Shown here one piece after another: positions 43,573 to 52,711 of a DNA stretch of 64,000 bases. The stretch covers positions 1-64,000 of the forward strand of contig NZ_JAXHDD010000015.1 of the NCBI RefSeq assembly GCF_037072025.1, written 5' to 3'. The position numbers and the translations under genes are program-made. The stretch comes from Pseudogracilibacillus sp037072025. GTDB lineage: Bacteria > Bacillota > Bacilli > Bacillales > Amphibacillaceae. The notes beneath the pieces are model-generated. The model ran no database searches. It was not told the DNA's origin and saw only the letters and a program-made list of their open reading frames with translations. Within the stretch, counting starts at the first letter, position 1, and the number at the start of each line of letters is the position of its first letter.

Positions 43573-45274
43573 TTTTTCTTACCTCCTTATCAAAGGAAAT
43601 AAACCGTGCGACAAACTCTGTCGGTTCATCAATATCTGCACGTCGAGCTAATTCAAATAAGGAAGTTTGCTTTAAATTGGCTGCCTCTACAAGTTCTTCA
43701 TCCGATAGTACATTCACTGAAGCATCATCAGCAAGTAGTTCCCCATCAGCAAGTACAATACTACGAGGCGTATATTCAAGCATTAAATGCATATCATGTG
43801 TCACCATAATAATTGTAATTCCCTGTTTATTTAACTCAACTAAAAATTCCATAATCTGCGTATAATGATAAAAGTCTTGTCCAGCGGTCGGCTCATCTAA
43901 AATAATAACTTCTGGATTCAACACTAATATCGACGCGATTGTGACACGCTTTCTTTGCCCGAAACTAAGTGCTGAAATTGGCCAATTACGGTACGGATAT
44001 AAACCACAAATTTGTAATGTCTTTTCTACTCTTTTTTTTATTTCTTTTTCAGGATATCCACGCATAACAAGTCCAAGTGCAACTTCATCAAAAATCATAT
44101 GTTTCGAAATCATATGATTTGGATTTTGCATAACCATACCAATCTTTTCCGCTCTTTCACGTATTGTATCGTTTGTAATGTCCTTTCCTTCAAAAACGAC
44201 GTTGCCACGATGATCTCTTTCAAAACCACAAATAAGTTTTGATAAGGTTGATTTTCCAGCGCCATTTTTCCCAACGATGCTGATCATTTCCCCTTTTTGA
44301 ATCGTAAAAGAAATATTTTTTAATGTGGGGACCTTATCTCCGTATGAAAAAGTTACATCTTTTACTTCTAAGACAGGTGACCTATCTTGGATATGTTTTT
44401 CAAAAGTAGCATACTCATACCAATGTTGTAAAGGTGCTTTATACGTATCAACTTTTAATTTTTCAATATGTTCAAGTTCCTTCGTAGGAGTTAGCTCACA
44501 GTTAGCGTATTTTAACGCGGTAATATAGAGCGGTTCCCGGATAAAACTTTTCTCTAATATATCCGATGCAAGCAATTCGTTCGGCGTTGTGTCACTTACG
44601 ATCCGCCCTTTGTCCATTACGATAATGCGATCCACATCTTGGTCCAAGACATCTTCCAAGCGGTGTTCGATAATAACGACCGTACAGTTTAATGCTTGTT
44701 GAAGTTCGTCAATCAGCGAAATCGCATGACGCCCTGTAGCTGGATCAAGATTTGCAAGTGGCTCATCAAAAAGTAAAATATCCACTTGTTCAACGAGTAC
44801 ACCACCTAGAGCAACTCGCTGCCGTTGACCACCAGATAATGCGTGAACAGAAGCATCTAAATACTCTTCCATTTTAACTAGTTTTGATATATCAATTACT
44901 TTTTCATGCATCACTTCTTTTGTTGTCGCATCATTTTCAAGTGCAAAAGCGATGTCTTCTCCGACAGTTAACCCAATAAACTGTCCATCTGGATCTTGTA
45001 AAACAGTCCCTACCATTTTTGATAAGGAGAATATATTTAAATCCTTCGTTTCCTGCCTCTTAACAGTAAGACTTCCTTTTATATCTCCTTTAAATGAAAA
45101 AGGAATTAATCCATTCAAACAATGACCTAATGTACTTTTTCCCGAACCGGATGGACCGACAATTAATACTTTTTCGCCTTCATAAATCGTCAAATTAATA
45201 TCGTGGATTGTCGGTTCCTTCTGACTATCATATTTAAATGTAAAATTTTCGAAATGAATAACCGGTTTTTTCAT
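43544..45274 (-). CDS. ECF transporter double ATPase (fused EcfA-type, YkoD-like)
   Basis: A 576-residue fusion of two ABC ATPase domains. Domain 1 (about 5-245) has GPSGSGKST, LSGGQRQRVAL and DEPLANLD. Domain 2 (about 295-525) has GKNGAGKST, LSFGQRKRVTIA and DEPTAGQD. The frame is open to 45337, but AAAGGAG precedes the ATG at 45274 (MKKPVIHF), which is the natural N-terminus. It energises the S component upstream and overlaps the T gene downstream, forming a dedicated (group I) ECF transporter. Confidence 0.88.
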   Translation of the reverse strand: MKKPVIHFENFTFKYDSQKEPTIHDINLTIYEGEKVLIVGPSGSGKSTLGHCLNGLIPFSFKGDIKGSLTVKRQETKDLNIFSLSKMVGTVLQDPDGQFIGLTVGEDIAFALENDATTKEVMHEKVIDISKLVKMEEYLDASVHALSGGQRQRVALGGVLVEQVDILLFDEPLANLDPATGRHAISLIDELQQALNCTVVIIEHRLEDVLDQDVDRIIVMDKGRIVSDTTPNELLASDILEKSFIREPLYITALKYANCELTPTKELEHIEKLKVDTYKAPLQHWYEYATFEKHIQDRSPVLEVKDVTFSYGDKVPTLKNISFTIQKGEMISIVGKNGAGKSTLSKLICGFERDHRGNVVFEGKDITNDTIRERAEKIGMVMQNPNHMISKHMIFDEVALGLVMRGYPEKEIKKRVEKTLQICGLYPYRNWPISALSFGQRKRVTIASILVLNPEVIILDEPTAGQDFYHYTQIMEFLVELNKQGITIIMVTHDMHLMLEYTPRSIVLADGELLADDASVNVLSDEELVEAANLKQTSLFELARRADIDEPTEFVARFISFDKEVRKIGNRNVSVH

Positions 45275-45325
45275 CTTTTTCTCCTTTATGAAATGTAAAA
45301 CTCCTCGATACCCCATATAGAAAAC

Positions 45326-45358
45326 GAGCCCCTCCAAAACATCGGAAGAGGCTGTTTA
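45326..45358 (-). terminator. Possible intercistronic hairpin between S and ATPase genes
   Basis: On the minus strand AGCCTCTTCC pairs imperfectly with GGAGGGGCT, followed by CGTTTT. A weak terminator or processing site that could lower ATPase/T expression relative to the S component. Confidence 0.4.
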
Positions 45359-45434
45359 CTATCTTCATTATATACTAATATACAGTTATAAATGGATAAA
45401 ATAATAGAATAATTTCTGAAGTTTTTTAAAATGC

Positions 45435-45986
45435 TTATTCGACCGATAAACTATCACTTTTGTTACGAGTCTTAGCATAAGAAACGAGCAGAATAGTTCC
45501 GATAACACCTACTGTGATAATATTTGAAATACCTGCTATAACTCCTTGAACAAATACTTTATTTGCAGGTTCCGCATAAATTAACACATCGAGTGCTGGC
45601 GCTATTAAGAACCACCCAATCGCTTGAACTACCGCTTGCGCAATATTAAATATAAGGATTTGTTTACTAGCAAAAACGCCTGATTGAATATTAATTCGAT
45701 TTGCAAAGAAGCCGATAAATAACCCTACAAACGCTGATACAATTACCCAACTCCACCAAATAGAACCGTAAAAAACAGCATCTTTTAACGCGTGCCCAAT
45801 TAATCCGATTAAAAGTCCAGCAATTGGTCCGAAAACAACACTCATTAATGCTAGAAAAGCATACGCTGTCTCAATCGATGTATTCGGTATTCCTGTTGGG
45901 ATGGATACAAATCTCCCCAAAATAACAAACACTGCTGAACCAATTCCAATTGCTACAATTGTTTTAATTGATAACCCTTTTTCCAT
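45435..45986 (-). CDS. ECF transporter S component, UPF0397 family
   Basis: A 183-residue membrane protein with five to six helices, matching the UPF0397 S-component family (about 182 residues; often labelled riboflavin-type by default). Characteristic stretches are FVSIPTGIPNTSIETAYAFLAL and GPIAGLLIGLIGHALKDAVFYG. It follows the SAM-hydrolase gene by 54 bp within the T-box operon. The methionine-specific T-box points to a methionine-pathway solute (related ECF systems have been called mts in comparative genomics) rather than riboflavin; substrate is inference. Confidence 0.85.
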   Translation of the reverse strand: MEKGLSIKTIVAIGIGSAVFVILGRFVSIPTGIPNTSIETAYAFLALMSVVFGPIAGLLIGLIGHALKDAVFYGSIWWSWVIVSAFVGLFIGFFANRINIQSGVFASKQILIFNIAQAVVQAIGWFLIAPALDVLIYAEPANKVFVQGVIAGISNIITVGVIGTILLVSYAKTRNKSDSLSVE

Positions 45987-46040
45987 CTTATCTTCTCCTT
46001 AAATTTTTTTAATGACCTAGAAGTTTCTAGGTACATGTTA

Positions 46041-46901
46041 TTATTTATATGTGTGATTATTAATCTTTCGAAGCGAAATTTTCCAATTGATTCCTGTTCC
46101 AATATGATAGGCTTGGGCAAACGAACCTTGATTAATCGCTACTCCTAGTTTATCAACTGAATTGACGTAAATTAGCGGTTCTCCTAAACGACTATCTGCA
46201 AAAGATCTGCCGTAAGTCATTGCATTTTTATACACAAGACGATCATTCGTTTCAATTGTTACTTCAAGTAAATCTCCATACGTTAAACCAGATTGAATAA
46301 ATAACTCTCGGCTAATATTCGTCCACAAGTTCCCAAAGCGGATATCAAGAATATCAATATTTCCCGAAATGACTCCCTCACTTACTGTCGGCTCCGGATT
46401 GGTCAATTTTATAATTTCATCTACAAGCAATTCGCGCCCTACTTGTTCAAAGTTGATTACTCCTGCTGCCAGCCTTGCCCCTGTATAAGCGTAAATATCA
46501 CGTCCATGAAAAGTGTAGGACTCTCCTGAATTAGGAAGGCGGTTGATTGTTTCATCAATTTCTCTGACCGAAACGATTCCAATATTTTCTGTAATATGTG
46601 TTAACGTACCGTTGTCAGGTGATACGATATACTGATTATCCACAGTTTTTGCAACAACACTTAAACGATCTGTTCCTACACCTGGATCAACTACTGAAAC
46701 AAAAACGGTCTCATCCGGCCAGTACGTAATCGTCTGATAAAGACGGTATGACCCCTCCCAAATATTGTACTGCGGAATCTCATGAGTTAAATCATATATT
46801 TTTAAATTTGGATCAACGGATAAAGCTACTCCATACATCGCACTTACTGCTCCATCGCATAATCCAAAATCTGTTTGTAATACTAAATGTCTCGTCATCA
46901 T
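46041..46901 (-). CDS. SAM hydroxide adenosyltransferase (DUF62 family)
   Basis: A 286-residue DUF62 enzyme of the fluorinase/chlorinase superfamily. Visible motifs are LQTDFGLCDGAVSAM (about 8-22), VDPGVG (about 71-76), SPDNGTLT (about 93-100) and YTFHGRDIYAYTGARLA. Non-halogenating members hydrolyse S-adenosylmethionine to adenosine and methionine. The insertion loop of true fluorinases is not apparent, so hydrolase is the better call. First gene of the T-box-controlled operon: linking SAM breakdown to an ECF uptake system under methionine control would recover or save methionine. Confidence 0.87.
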   Translation of the reverse strand: MMTRHLVLQTDFGLCDGAVSAMYGVALSVDPNLKIYDLTHEIPQYNIWEGSYRLYQTITYWPDETVFVSVVDPGVGTDRLSVVAKTVDNQYIVSPDNGTLTHITENIGIVSVREIDETINRLPNSGESYTFHGRDIYAYTGARLAAGVINFEQVGRELLVDEIIKLTNPEPTVSEGVISGNIDILDIRFGNLWTNISRELFIQSGLTYGDLLEVTIETNDRLVYKNAMTYGRSFADSRLGEPLIYVNSVDKLGVAINQGSFAQAYHIGTGINWKISLRKINNHTYK

Positions 46902-46941
46902 TCATTCCTCCATAGTTTGTAATAAAAATTTTTAAGAAAAT

Positions 46942-47273
46942 TAAAAAACCACGCCATTATCGTTAATATCGATAAGGACGCGGTTATCATATACGTGTTA
47001 CCACCTTACTTCGTTGTTTGCTCACACAAACAACCTCACTAAGTACGCAAATGTAAAACATAAACATTATTAATACTTTGGTTATAGATAACGGGTACCA
47101 ATCCCCGTCGGAACCTACTAATACATTAACGTACGTTCAGCACGAAACTCTGAGGCCATTTTTCGAATTTCTCATTTTTGCTCCTTTTCAGCTACCGAAG
47201 CTCTCTGTAAAAAACTCCAAATCCTACTTTTTCTCATCAACGTTTTTAAAATTCATATGCGCTTTTTAAAGTT
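46942..47273 (-). ncRNA. T-box riboswitch, methionine specifier
   Basis: On the minus strand all T-box landmarks appear in order. Stem I opens with GATGAGAAAAAGTAG (near 47235) and AGAGAGC…GTAGCTGAA; the specifier loop reads GAAAA-ATG-GCCTCAGAG (ATG at 47157-47159, a Met codon). A stem III (GACGGG/CCCGT) follows, then the T-box TAAGGTGGTAACACG (46994-47008), and a terminator whose 16-bp stem AACC…TTATCG (to 46985) and CGATAA…GGTT (from 46947) runs into TTTTTT. The antiterminator would use the T-box strand. Uncharged tRNA-Met would switch on the SAM-hydrolase/ECF operon. Confidence 0.88.
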
Positions 47274-47279
47274 AAATTG

Positions 47280-47308
47280 ATTATATTAGCTGATCAAAAA
47301 TATGTCAA
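47280..47308 (-). promoter_or_regulatory. Perfect-consensus sigma-A promoter of the T-box leader
   Basis: On the minus strand TTGACA (47303-47308), 17-bp spacer, TATAAT (47280-47285). The start near 47273 begins the T-box leader. Confidence 0.9.
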
Positions 47309-47422
47309 GGATTTATTTTATTAAACTTTTTCATCCTGTTAAAAAATTATATGTTAAGCTATAGGGAATACTGTTTTTGAGCGTTATATTTTTCACAGAA
47401 AGGTGTGATTATTGTGAGACCT

Positions 47423-47701
47423 ATATAATTGGAATTTTAGCTGCAATGTTTTTTCAGTGACATTTATTTTAAAACAGGCGATGGAACTGGAAAGGTGGGA
47501 GTTGGATTTGGAGTTCATCCGTACGATTCTTTTCATGCTACCGTTCCTTTTTCTAATCGTAGGATACCGACGAAATATTAAACCGGTTCTTATTCATATA
47601 AAAAAATCTTCAGTCCCCTGGATTGTATGGAGTACAGTCGGCTTTGGTCTCGTTTATACACCATTAACTTTCGGAACTGTGTATTCGTCATCTCTACTTT
47701 A
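47423..47701 (+). pseudogene. Truncated EmrE-type (DMT) efflux transporter remnant
   Basis: From 47457 one frame reads AMELERWELDLEFIRTILF then MLPFLFLIVGYRRNIKP and WIVWSTVGFGLVYTPLTFG, matching the N-terminal third of multidrug-resistance DMT proteins (about 300 residues). The first helix (IIGILAAMFFSVTFILKQ) is present only if one T is added to the T-run at about 47450-47455, and the initiation region is in yet another frame. After SSLL the homology ends. At least two frameshifts and a large 3' deletion. Confidence 0.65.
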
Positions 47702-47765
47702 ATGGATAGCAAACGATTAATGAGCACAATCAAACAACATCGTAAACTTCTAAAGAAACAGGTAG

Positions 47766-47792
47766 AGGCTCTCTTCTCGGAGAGCCTTTATT
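47766..47792 (+). terminator. Hairpin terminator near the end of the cytochrome gene
   Basis: Stem AGGCTCTC (47766-47773) and GAGAGCCT (47780-47787), then TTATT. It probably served the now broken transporter gene and lies 4 bp beyond the converging cytochrome gene's stop. Confidence 0.6.
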
Positions 47793-47795
47793 GTC

Positions 47796-48710
47796 CTATT
47801 CTTTTCTTGGCACGACATTCTCAATTTCACTCCAGTCGAACTCACCATTTCTTATCTTTTCCCGTCGATCTTCGGTAATTATATCGGTCGGTCTATTACC
47901 ATGCGGAAAGTCATCGTCATGACCTTCCCATACTGGACGATCTTGCATAAGAAGAAATGCTGCTAAATCGGCGGCTTCTTGATCCGTTAATTCATATTCT
48001 GCACCTATCGGCATATTGTTTTGTAAATATCCCGCCATTTTTGTTAAACGCCCCATTCCTGCCCCATCATTAAAGGAATTTTCTCCCCATAATGCAGGTC
48101 CTGTATTTGCACCAGTACCTTGTCCATCATCTCCATGACAACTGAGACAGTTTTTCTTTTCATACAATTCTTCACCATTCTCTACGTTTGGCTCCGGGAC
48201 TTCATCCATTGAATTGACTGTCACCCAAGGTCTTTCTGCACCAATTTCTACACCTTCCGAAATATACGTTAAATATGAAATTAGAGCACGCATTTCCTCA
48301 CTATCACTTGGTATCATTTCACCATTCATACTACGAATCATACAACCATTTATTCGATCTTCTAACGTAAACGTAATTCCTTCACGCGGACGATACTGCG
48401 GATAGTCTGCGGTTACCCCTACCATAGATGAACTTTGTGATAAACCGCCATCCGCATGACAACTTTGACAAGACAATTCATTACCTACATAATCTGCCAT
48501 CACCACATTCGTTTCATTAAAAATTTCTTCTCCGTATTTAATTGCTTCGGTCATTGGATCATCCGGATCCAAGTCTTCCATAGAGGGTGGGGTATGTTCA
48601 TTAGTCTCTTCATCAATCGTTTCACCATTTTCACTTTCATTTACTGTACAACCTATGATAATAAATAGAGAAGCAAATACAGTTATCCATAATCGTTTTT
48701 GTTTTAGCAT
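47796..48710 (-). CDS. tsdA: Dihaem cytochrome c lipoprotein, thiosulfate dehydrogenase (TsdA)-like
   Basis: A 304-residue lipoprotein (signal to lipobox IIGC, Cys21; acidic linker) with two haem sites: CQSCH (Cys81-Cys84-His85) and CLSCH (Cys188-Cys191-His192). The stretch YPQYRPREG…LEDRINGCMIRSMNG is diagnostic for TsdA: Cys123 corresponds to the unusual axial Cys ligand of haem 1, and the Lys224-Met225 pair to the switching ligands of haem 2. TsdA couples two thiosulfates into tetrathionate, or the reverse. Start ATG 48710 has GAGGAGGAG before it; the frame's earlier ATG lies within that site. No sulfur-oxidation genes are adjacent. Confidence 0.83.
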   Translation of the reverse strand: MLKQKRLWITVFASLFIIIGCTVNESENGETIDEETNEHTPPSMEDLDPDDPMTEAIKYGEEIFNETNVVMADYVGNELSCQSCHADGGLSQSSSMVGVTADYPQYRPREGITFTLEDRINGCMIRSMNGEMIPSDSEEMRALISYLTYISEGVEIGAERPWVTVNSMDEVPEPNVENGEELYEKKNCLSCHGDDGQGTGANTGPALWGENSFNDGAGMGRLTKMAGYLQNNMPIGAEYELTDQEAADLAAFLLMQDRPVWEGHDDDFPHGNRPTDIITEDRREKIRNGEFDWSEIENVVPRKE

Positions 48711-48836
48711 TTTTTCTCCTCCTCTAATCATTTTACAGCTTCATTATAACTTTAAACCGTATAAAAACATACCCCTAGGAGTGTTGAAAAAAGCTTGTTC
48801 ACAGTAAATTCAAACAATTGTCTCTATTTTGTAGGT

Positions 48837-50264
48837 TTACATTTTTGCTACTGTTCTTTCCTGGATGAATTGATTTTTATCCTTAACATAAAAGGATAAG
48901 ATTAGGCCGATAATTGTAGTAGCTGTCGCAACGTAAAATGCGATATTTACGCCATGAATTAATGCTTGTGAACCGTGTTTTGTAGAAACATCAGCAGTTA
49001 GTGACATAATTGTGATCAATGTCGCTGTTCCAATCGATGCAGCGACTTGTCGCATCGTATTCGTCATTGCTGTTCCATGTGGAATCAGTCTGGTTGGTAA
49101 TACATTCAAACCGGCAGTAGTAGATGGCATCATCACCATGGAAATTCCAATCATTCGAATTGCAAAAACGATCGTTAAATATGCTAATGAGGTACTTTCC
49201 GTCAAATTTGTAAAAAAGAAAGTTGTAACTGACATAATTGATAAACCGATAATAAGTAGCCATCTTGCACCAATTGCATCAAAAATCCGCCCAATGAATG
49301 GCGATAGAATCCCCATAATTAATGCGCCCGGTAAAATCATTAAACCTGATTCCAGTGCTGTAAAACCTGCCATCAATTGCATGTAAATTGGTAAAATTGT
49401 TTCCGATGCAATTAACATCGTAAAAGCGATCATTCCAATAACTGTTGTAAACGTATAAACTTTATATGTAAATACTCGAAATTCTAAAATAGGCTGTTTT
49501 AATTTGAATTGTCTTAAGATAAACATGGTCAGTGTAATTGTTCCGACAATTAGTGAGATCATTACACCTTTATTGGCCCAACCGTAATTTCCGACACTAC
49601 TAAACCCGTATAGTAATCCACCGAAACCAAACATCGATAATACAATCGATACGTAATCCACTTTCGGAAATGTTCGAGTAATAATATTTTTCATAAAAAA
49701 GTAACCGATTATAAGGTCAATGATCGCAAGTGGGAAAATAATATAAAACAATGATCTCCAAGGTAAAAATTCAATCAACCATCCAGATAAAGAAGGACCT
49801 AATGCAGGTGCAAAAGAAATGACGAGCCCAGTCATTCCCATTGCAAAACCTCGTCTTTCCACTGCAAAAATTAACATAAATATCGTCATCATAAGGGGCA
49901 TGATAATTCCTGCTCCAGCTGCTTGAATGATTCTTCCCACCATTAATATTGGAAAATTAAATGAAAATGCACAGACAATTGTTCCAACAATAAACGTAGA
50001 CATCGAAACAACAAACAACCGCCTCGTCGTAAACGTCTCCATTAAAAACGCAGTAATTGGTATCATAACTCCGTTTACTAACATAAAAATGGTTGTCACC
50101 CACTGACCGGAATTTTCTGTCAATTTAAACTCCGTCATAATATGAGGCGTTGCTGTTATTAATAATGTTTGATTTAAAATAGCTAAAAAAGAACCACCAA
50201 GTAATATGGCAACGATCGTTAATCGATTATATTGTTCCGAACTTTGTGTAGTAAATTCTGTCAC
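48837..50264 (-). CDS. MFS drug:proton antiporter, DHA2 family (LmrB/EmrB-like)
   Basis: A 475-residue, 14-helix major-facilitator transporter. It has the DHA2 opening GGSFLAILNQTLLITATPHI (motif D1) and the internal GRIIQAAGAGIIMPLMM (motif C-like region), ending ATATTIIGLILSFYV. Length and sequence style match B. subtilis LmrB (lincomycin resistance), but the substrate is not deducible. GTG start after AGGGG. Monocistronic, without an adjacent TetR gene, unlike lmrAB in B. subtilis. Confidence 0.85.
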   Translation of the reverse strand: MTEFTTQSSEQYNRLTIVAILLGGSFLAILNQTLLITATPHIMTEFKLTENSGQWVTTIFMLVNGVMIPITAFLMETFTTRRLFVVSMSTFIVGTIVCAFSFNFPILMVGRIIQAAGAGIIMPLMMTIFMLIFAVERRGFAMGMTGLVISFAPALGPSLSGWLIEFLPWRSLFYIIFPLAIIDLIIGYFFMKNIITRTFPKVDYVSIVLSMFGFGGLLYGFSSVGNYGWANKGVMISLIVGTITLTMFILRQFKLKQPILEFRVFTYKVYTFTTVIGMIAFTMLIASETILPIYMQLMAGFTALESGLMILPGALIMGILSPFIGRIFDAIGARWLLIIGLSIMSVTTFFFTNLTESTSLAYLTIVFAIRMIGISMVMMPSTTAGLNVLPTRLIPHGTAMTNTMRQVAASIGTATLITIMSLTADVSTKHGSQALIHGVNIAFYVATATTIIGLILSFYVKDKNQFIQERTVAKM

Positions 50265-50379
50265 ATACTCAACCCCTGCTGCTCCTAGATATTAACATAT
50301 ATTATATATCTTAATTTCAATAAAAACATCCTTATCGATTAATTTTGTGAACTTTAAATATTTTCGTATTCCATTTGAT

Positions 50380-50985
50380 TTAATTTTTATCTCTTCTAAA
50401 GAAGAATACAAACATTAACAGGAAGGCAATAGCAATTAAAATATAAGCTACCGAGGAATAGACCGCTAAAAATTGAAGGATGTCTGTCCAAGACCGTCCT
50501 AATAAAGCCCCCGTTATTACTAAAACCGTATTCCAAATGCCTGTCCCAATCATTGTAAAAAGTAAAAACACCCAAAACTTCATTCCTGCCATGCCTGCGG
50601 GGATGGAAATAAGACTACGCACAATCGGAATCATTCTGCAAAAAAGCACAGTCCAGTAGCCGTACTTTTCAAACCACTTATTTGCTTTATGTAAATCCTC
50701 TTTTTTTAATCGAAGCACATGTCCCCATCGGTCAACTATTTTTTCCATACGTGTTATATTCAATATTTTACCTATGCCATATAAAATAATTGCACCAATA
50801 ATAGAGCCTGTTGACGCAGTAATAATTACCCCAAACAGTGTCAGCTTAGTATAGGTCGTCAAAAATCCCCCAAATAACAGAATTACTTCTGACGGGATTG
50901 GTGGGAAGAGATTTTCCAACGCCATCAAAATAAATACACCGATATAACCAAATTGCTCCATTATTTTTGTAACAAACTCTTGCAT
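50380..50985 (-). CDS. DedA-family membrane protein
   Basis: A DedA/SNARE-associated-family protein of about 201 residues with the hallmark ENLFPPIPSEVILLFGGFL (about 24-42) and the conserved FCRMIPIVRSLISIPAGMAGM. Members act as lipid (undecaprenyl phosphate or phosphatidylethanolamine) scramblases/flippases in other bacteria. Three in-frame ATGs exist (51000, 50994, 50985). The first coincides with GGAG and the second directly abuts it, so 50985, nine bases after GGAG, is favoured though not certain. Confidence 0.85.
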   Translation of the reverse strand: MQEFVTKIMEQFGYIGVFILMALENLFPPIPSEVILLFGGFLTTYTKLTLFGVIITASTGSIIGAIILYGIGKILNITRMEKIVDRWGHVLRLKKEDLHKANKWFEKYGYWTVLFCRMIPIVRSLISIPAGMAGMKFWVFLLFTMIGTGIWNTVLVITGALLGRSWTDILQFLAVYSSVAYILIAIAFLLMFVFFFRRDKN

Positions 50986-51259
50986 TAGACTCATCTCCAT
51001 TATCTAAAGCCTGTACTTTATATATAGTACTCCCGAATAATTTTATGTAGAAAATGCCTTATTGGTTGATAATGGAATAGGACTACCTGTAAGAAGAGTT
51101 AGTTGGGCAATACTTCAGAACAGTCTTCATGCTAATAAGTGAGGAAATTTGCGATTTACATGTAGAGTATGAGAGGACACATAAAAAAACAACTATCAAA
51201 ATTATTATTTAAAACTCTCTTTTACGCCTTGTTGTTTCTAAACAGCATAGTTGATGTAT

Positions 51260-51664
51260 ACTGTGCAGTAGTGAAAATTTGTAAATTAGTAACAGCTTCG
51301 TTGATTTCCGCCTCCGGGCAGTTCGCGCATCCTTAGGCACGGCTTCAGCCCTCCTCGGAAGAAAACCGCTTCCTGCTGGGTTTTTAGACACGTGCTTTTC
51401 CCGCAGGAGTCGACTGCCCTCCGGCTCCAATCAACCATTATAATAGTAGTATCAAACGGTGCAGAGTTGTTACTATGCACATCACAGCGAAGGAAATACA
51501 CGGAGACTCCTACGGGAGGAAAGGCCTCGGTGAGACTACGCAGGAGCGAAGCGACGAGGAGGCTCATCAGCCGCCCGTGGAAAGCGGAGTGTATTTCCGT
51601 AGCGGTATTTACATCGCAACTTTGTTTGATATTTACAAAGAAAATTACTCAGTTACTGTACAGT
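51260..51664. repeat. MITE-like element of about 405 bp with terminal inverted repeats and two GC-rich arms
   Basis: The left end ACTGTGCAGTAGTG…TTTGTAAAT (51260-51286) is matched by the inverted right end ATTTACAAAG…TACTGTACAGT (51631-51664). Between them lie two GC-rich blocks: TTCCGCCTCCGGGCAG…GCAGGAGTCGACTGCC and, inverted, AAATACACGGAGACTCC…GCGGAGTGTATTTCCG. The second block is related to the element at 57425-57656 (TATACTCCGCTTTCCA, GAGTCTCCGTATATTTC). Open frames across it are composition artefacts. Confidence 0.65.
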
Positions 51665-51697
51665 TTATGGATTTTTAACAACAGCCTCTTAAAACTC

Positions 51698-52702
51698 TTA
51701 AAAAAACATATTAAGTATCAGATAAAAAATGCCGGCAAGTGTTGCAGAAATGGGTAATGTTATAATCCAAGTAAAAATCATTCTTTGAGCTGTACCCCAC
51801 TTAACACCTTTTAAGCGATGCGAGGAACCCACTCCAAGAATGGAAGAGGAAATAACATGTGTTGTACTGACAGGTAAATGAATAAATGTAGCACCAAAAA
51901 TAACTGCTGCTCCCGTTATGTCTGCAGCTACTCCATTGACTGGGCGGATTTTCATAATTTTTCCACCGACAGTTTTAATTATTTTCCAACCACCCACTGC
52001 TGTACCAAGTGCCATGGCAAGTGCACAAATAAATTGAACCCAAAGTTGGACATCACCTGAAGTTTGGTAATTATTAACGATAAGTGCCATTGTAATAATT
52101 CCCATTGCTTTTTGTGCATCATTTGTTCCATGAGAATATGCCTGGGCAGCTGCAGTTACAATTTGTATTCTTCTAAACCTTTTGTTCGTTTTAGCTAAAT
52201 TAGCATTTTTAAAAACTATTTTGAAAATGCTATATACTATAAACCCAACTATAAAAGCGAGAAGCGGTGAAAAAATAAGTGCTTTGATTATCGAGGTAAA
52301 TCCACTATAATTTAATATGTTAAAACCAGCAGCGGCAATCGCAGCTCCAGCGATGGATCCGATTAGCGCATGGGACGAGCTACTTGGAATTCCGTAATAC
52401 CAAGTAATTAAATTCCATGCAATGGCTGCCAGAAGTGCTGCAAGAATAACTAATGACCCATTATCTAGAGTAAATGGATCCACAATATCTTTTGTAATCG
52501 TTTTTGCAACACCTGTAAAAGTCATAGCGCCGAGAAAGTTCATAACAGAGGCTAAGATAATTGCCTGTCTAGGTTTTAAGGCTTTTGTAGAGACGGAAGT
52601 TGCAATCGCATTAGCTGTGTCATGAAATCCGTTAATAAAATCAAAGGTCACAGCAAAAAAAACAATTAAAATTGTTATTAAAAGCACAGTATCCATGATC
52701 AA
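51698..52702 (-). CDS. pit: Low-affinity inorganic phosphate transporter, PiT family
   Basis: A 334-residue PiT permease with about ten helices. The duplicated signature is visible: FDFINGFHDTANAIATSV (about 21-38) and AAAQAYSHGTNDAQKAMG (about 183-200), plus PVSTTHVISSSI. It moves phosphate, probably as metal-phosphate, with protons or sodium. It follows the DUF47 gene by 9 bp, like B. subtilis ykaA-ykaB. Start is TTG at 52702 (AAGGAG five bases before) or the ATG two codons later. Confidence 0.92.
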   Translation of the reverse strand: MIMDTVLLITILIVFFAVTFDFINGFHDTANAIATSVSTKALKPRQAIILASVMNFLGAMTFTGVAKTITKDIVDPFTLDNGSLVILAALLAAIAWNLITWYYGIPSSSSHALIGSIAGAAIAAAGFNILNYSGFTSIIKALIFSPLLAFIVGFIVYSIFKIVFKNANLAKTNKRFRRIQIVTAAAQAYSHGTNDAQKAMGIITMALIVNNYQTSGDVQLWVQFICALAMALGTAVGGWKIIKTVGGKIMKIRPVNGVAADITGAAVIFGATFIHLPVSTTHVISSSILGVGSSHRLKGVKWGTAQRMIFTWIITLPISATLAGIFYLILNMFF

Positions 52703-52711
52703 GATTACTCC

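Noticed and set aside
45435..45986. Riboflavin-specific S component
   Set aside because: That label is a common default for UPF0397; the methionine T-box and the SAM hydrolase argue for a methionine-related substrate.
51209..51757. Open frames of 67-121 codons on both strands
   Set aside because: They fall in the GC-rich repeat element, change frame between copies and lack start signals.
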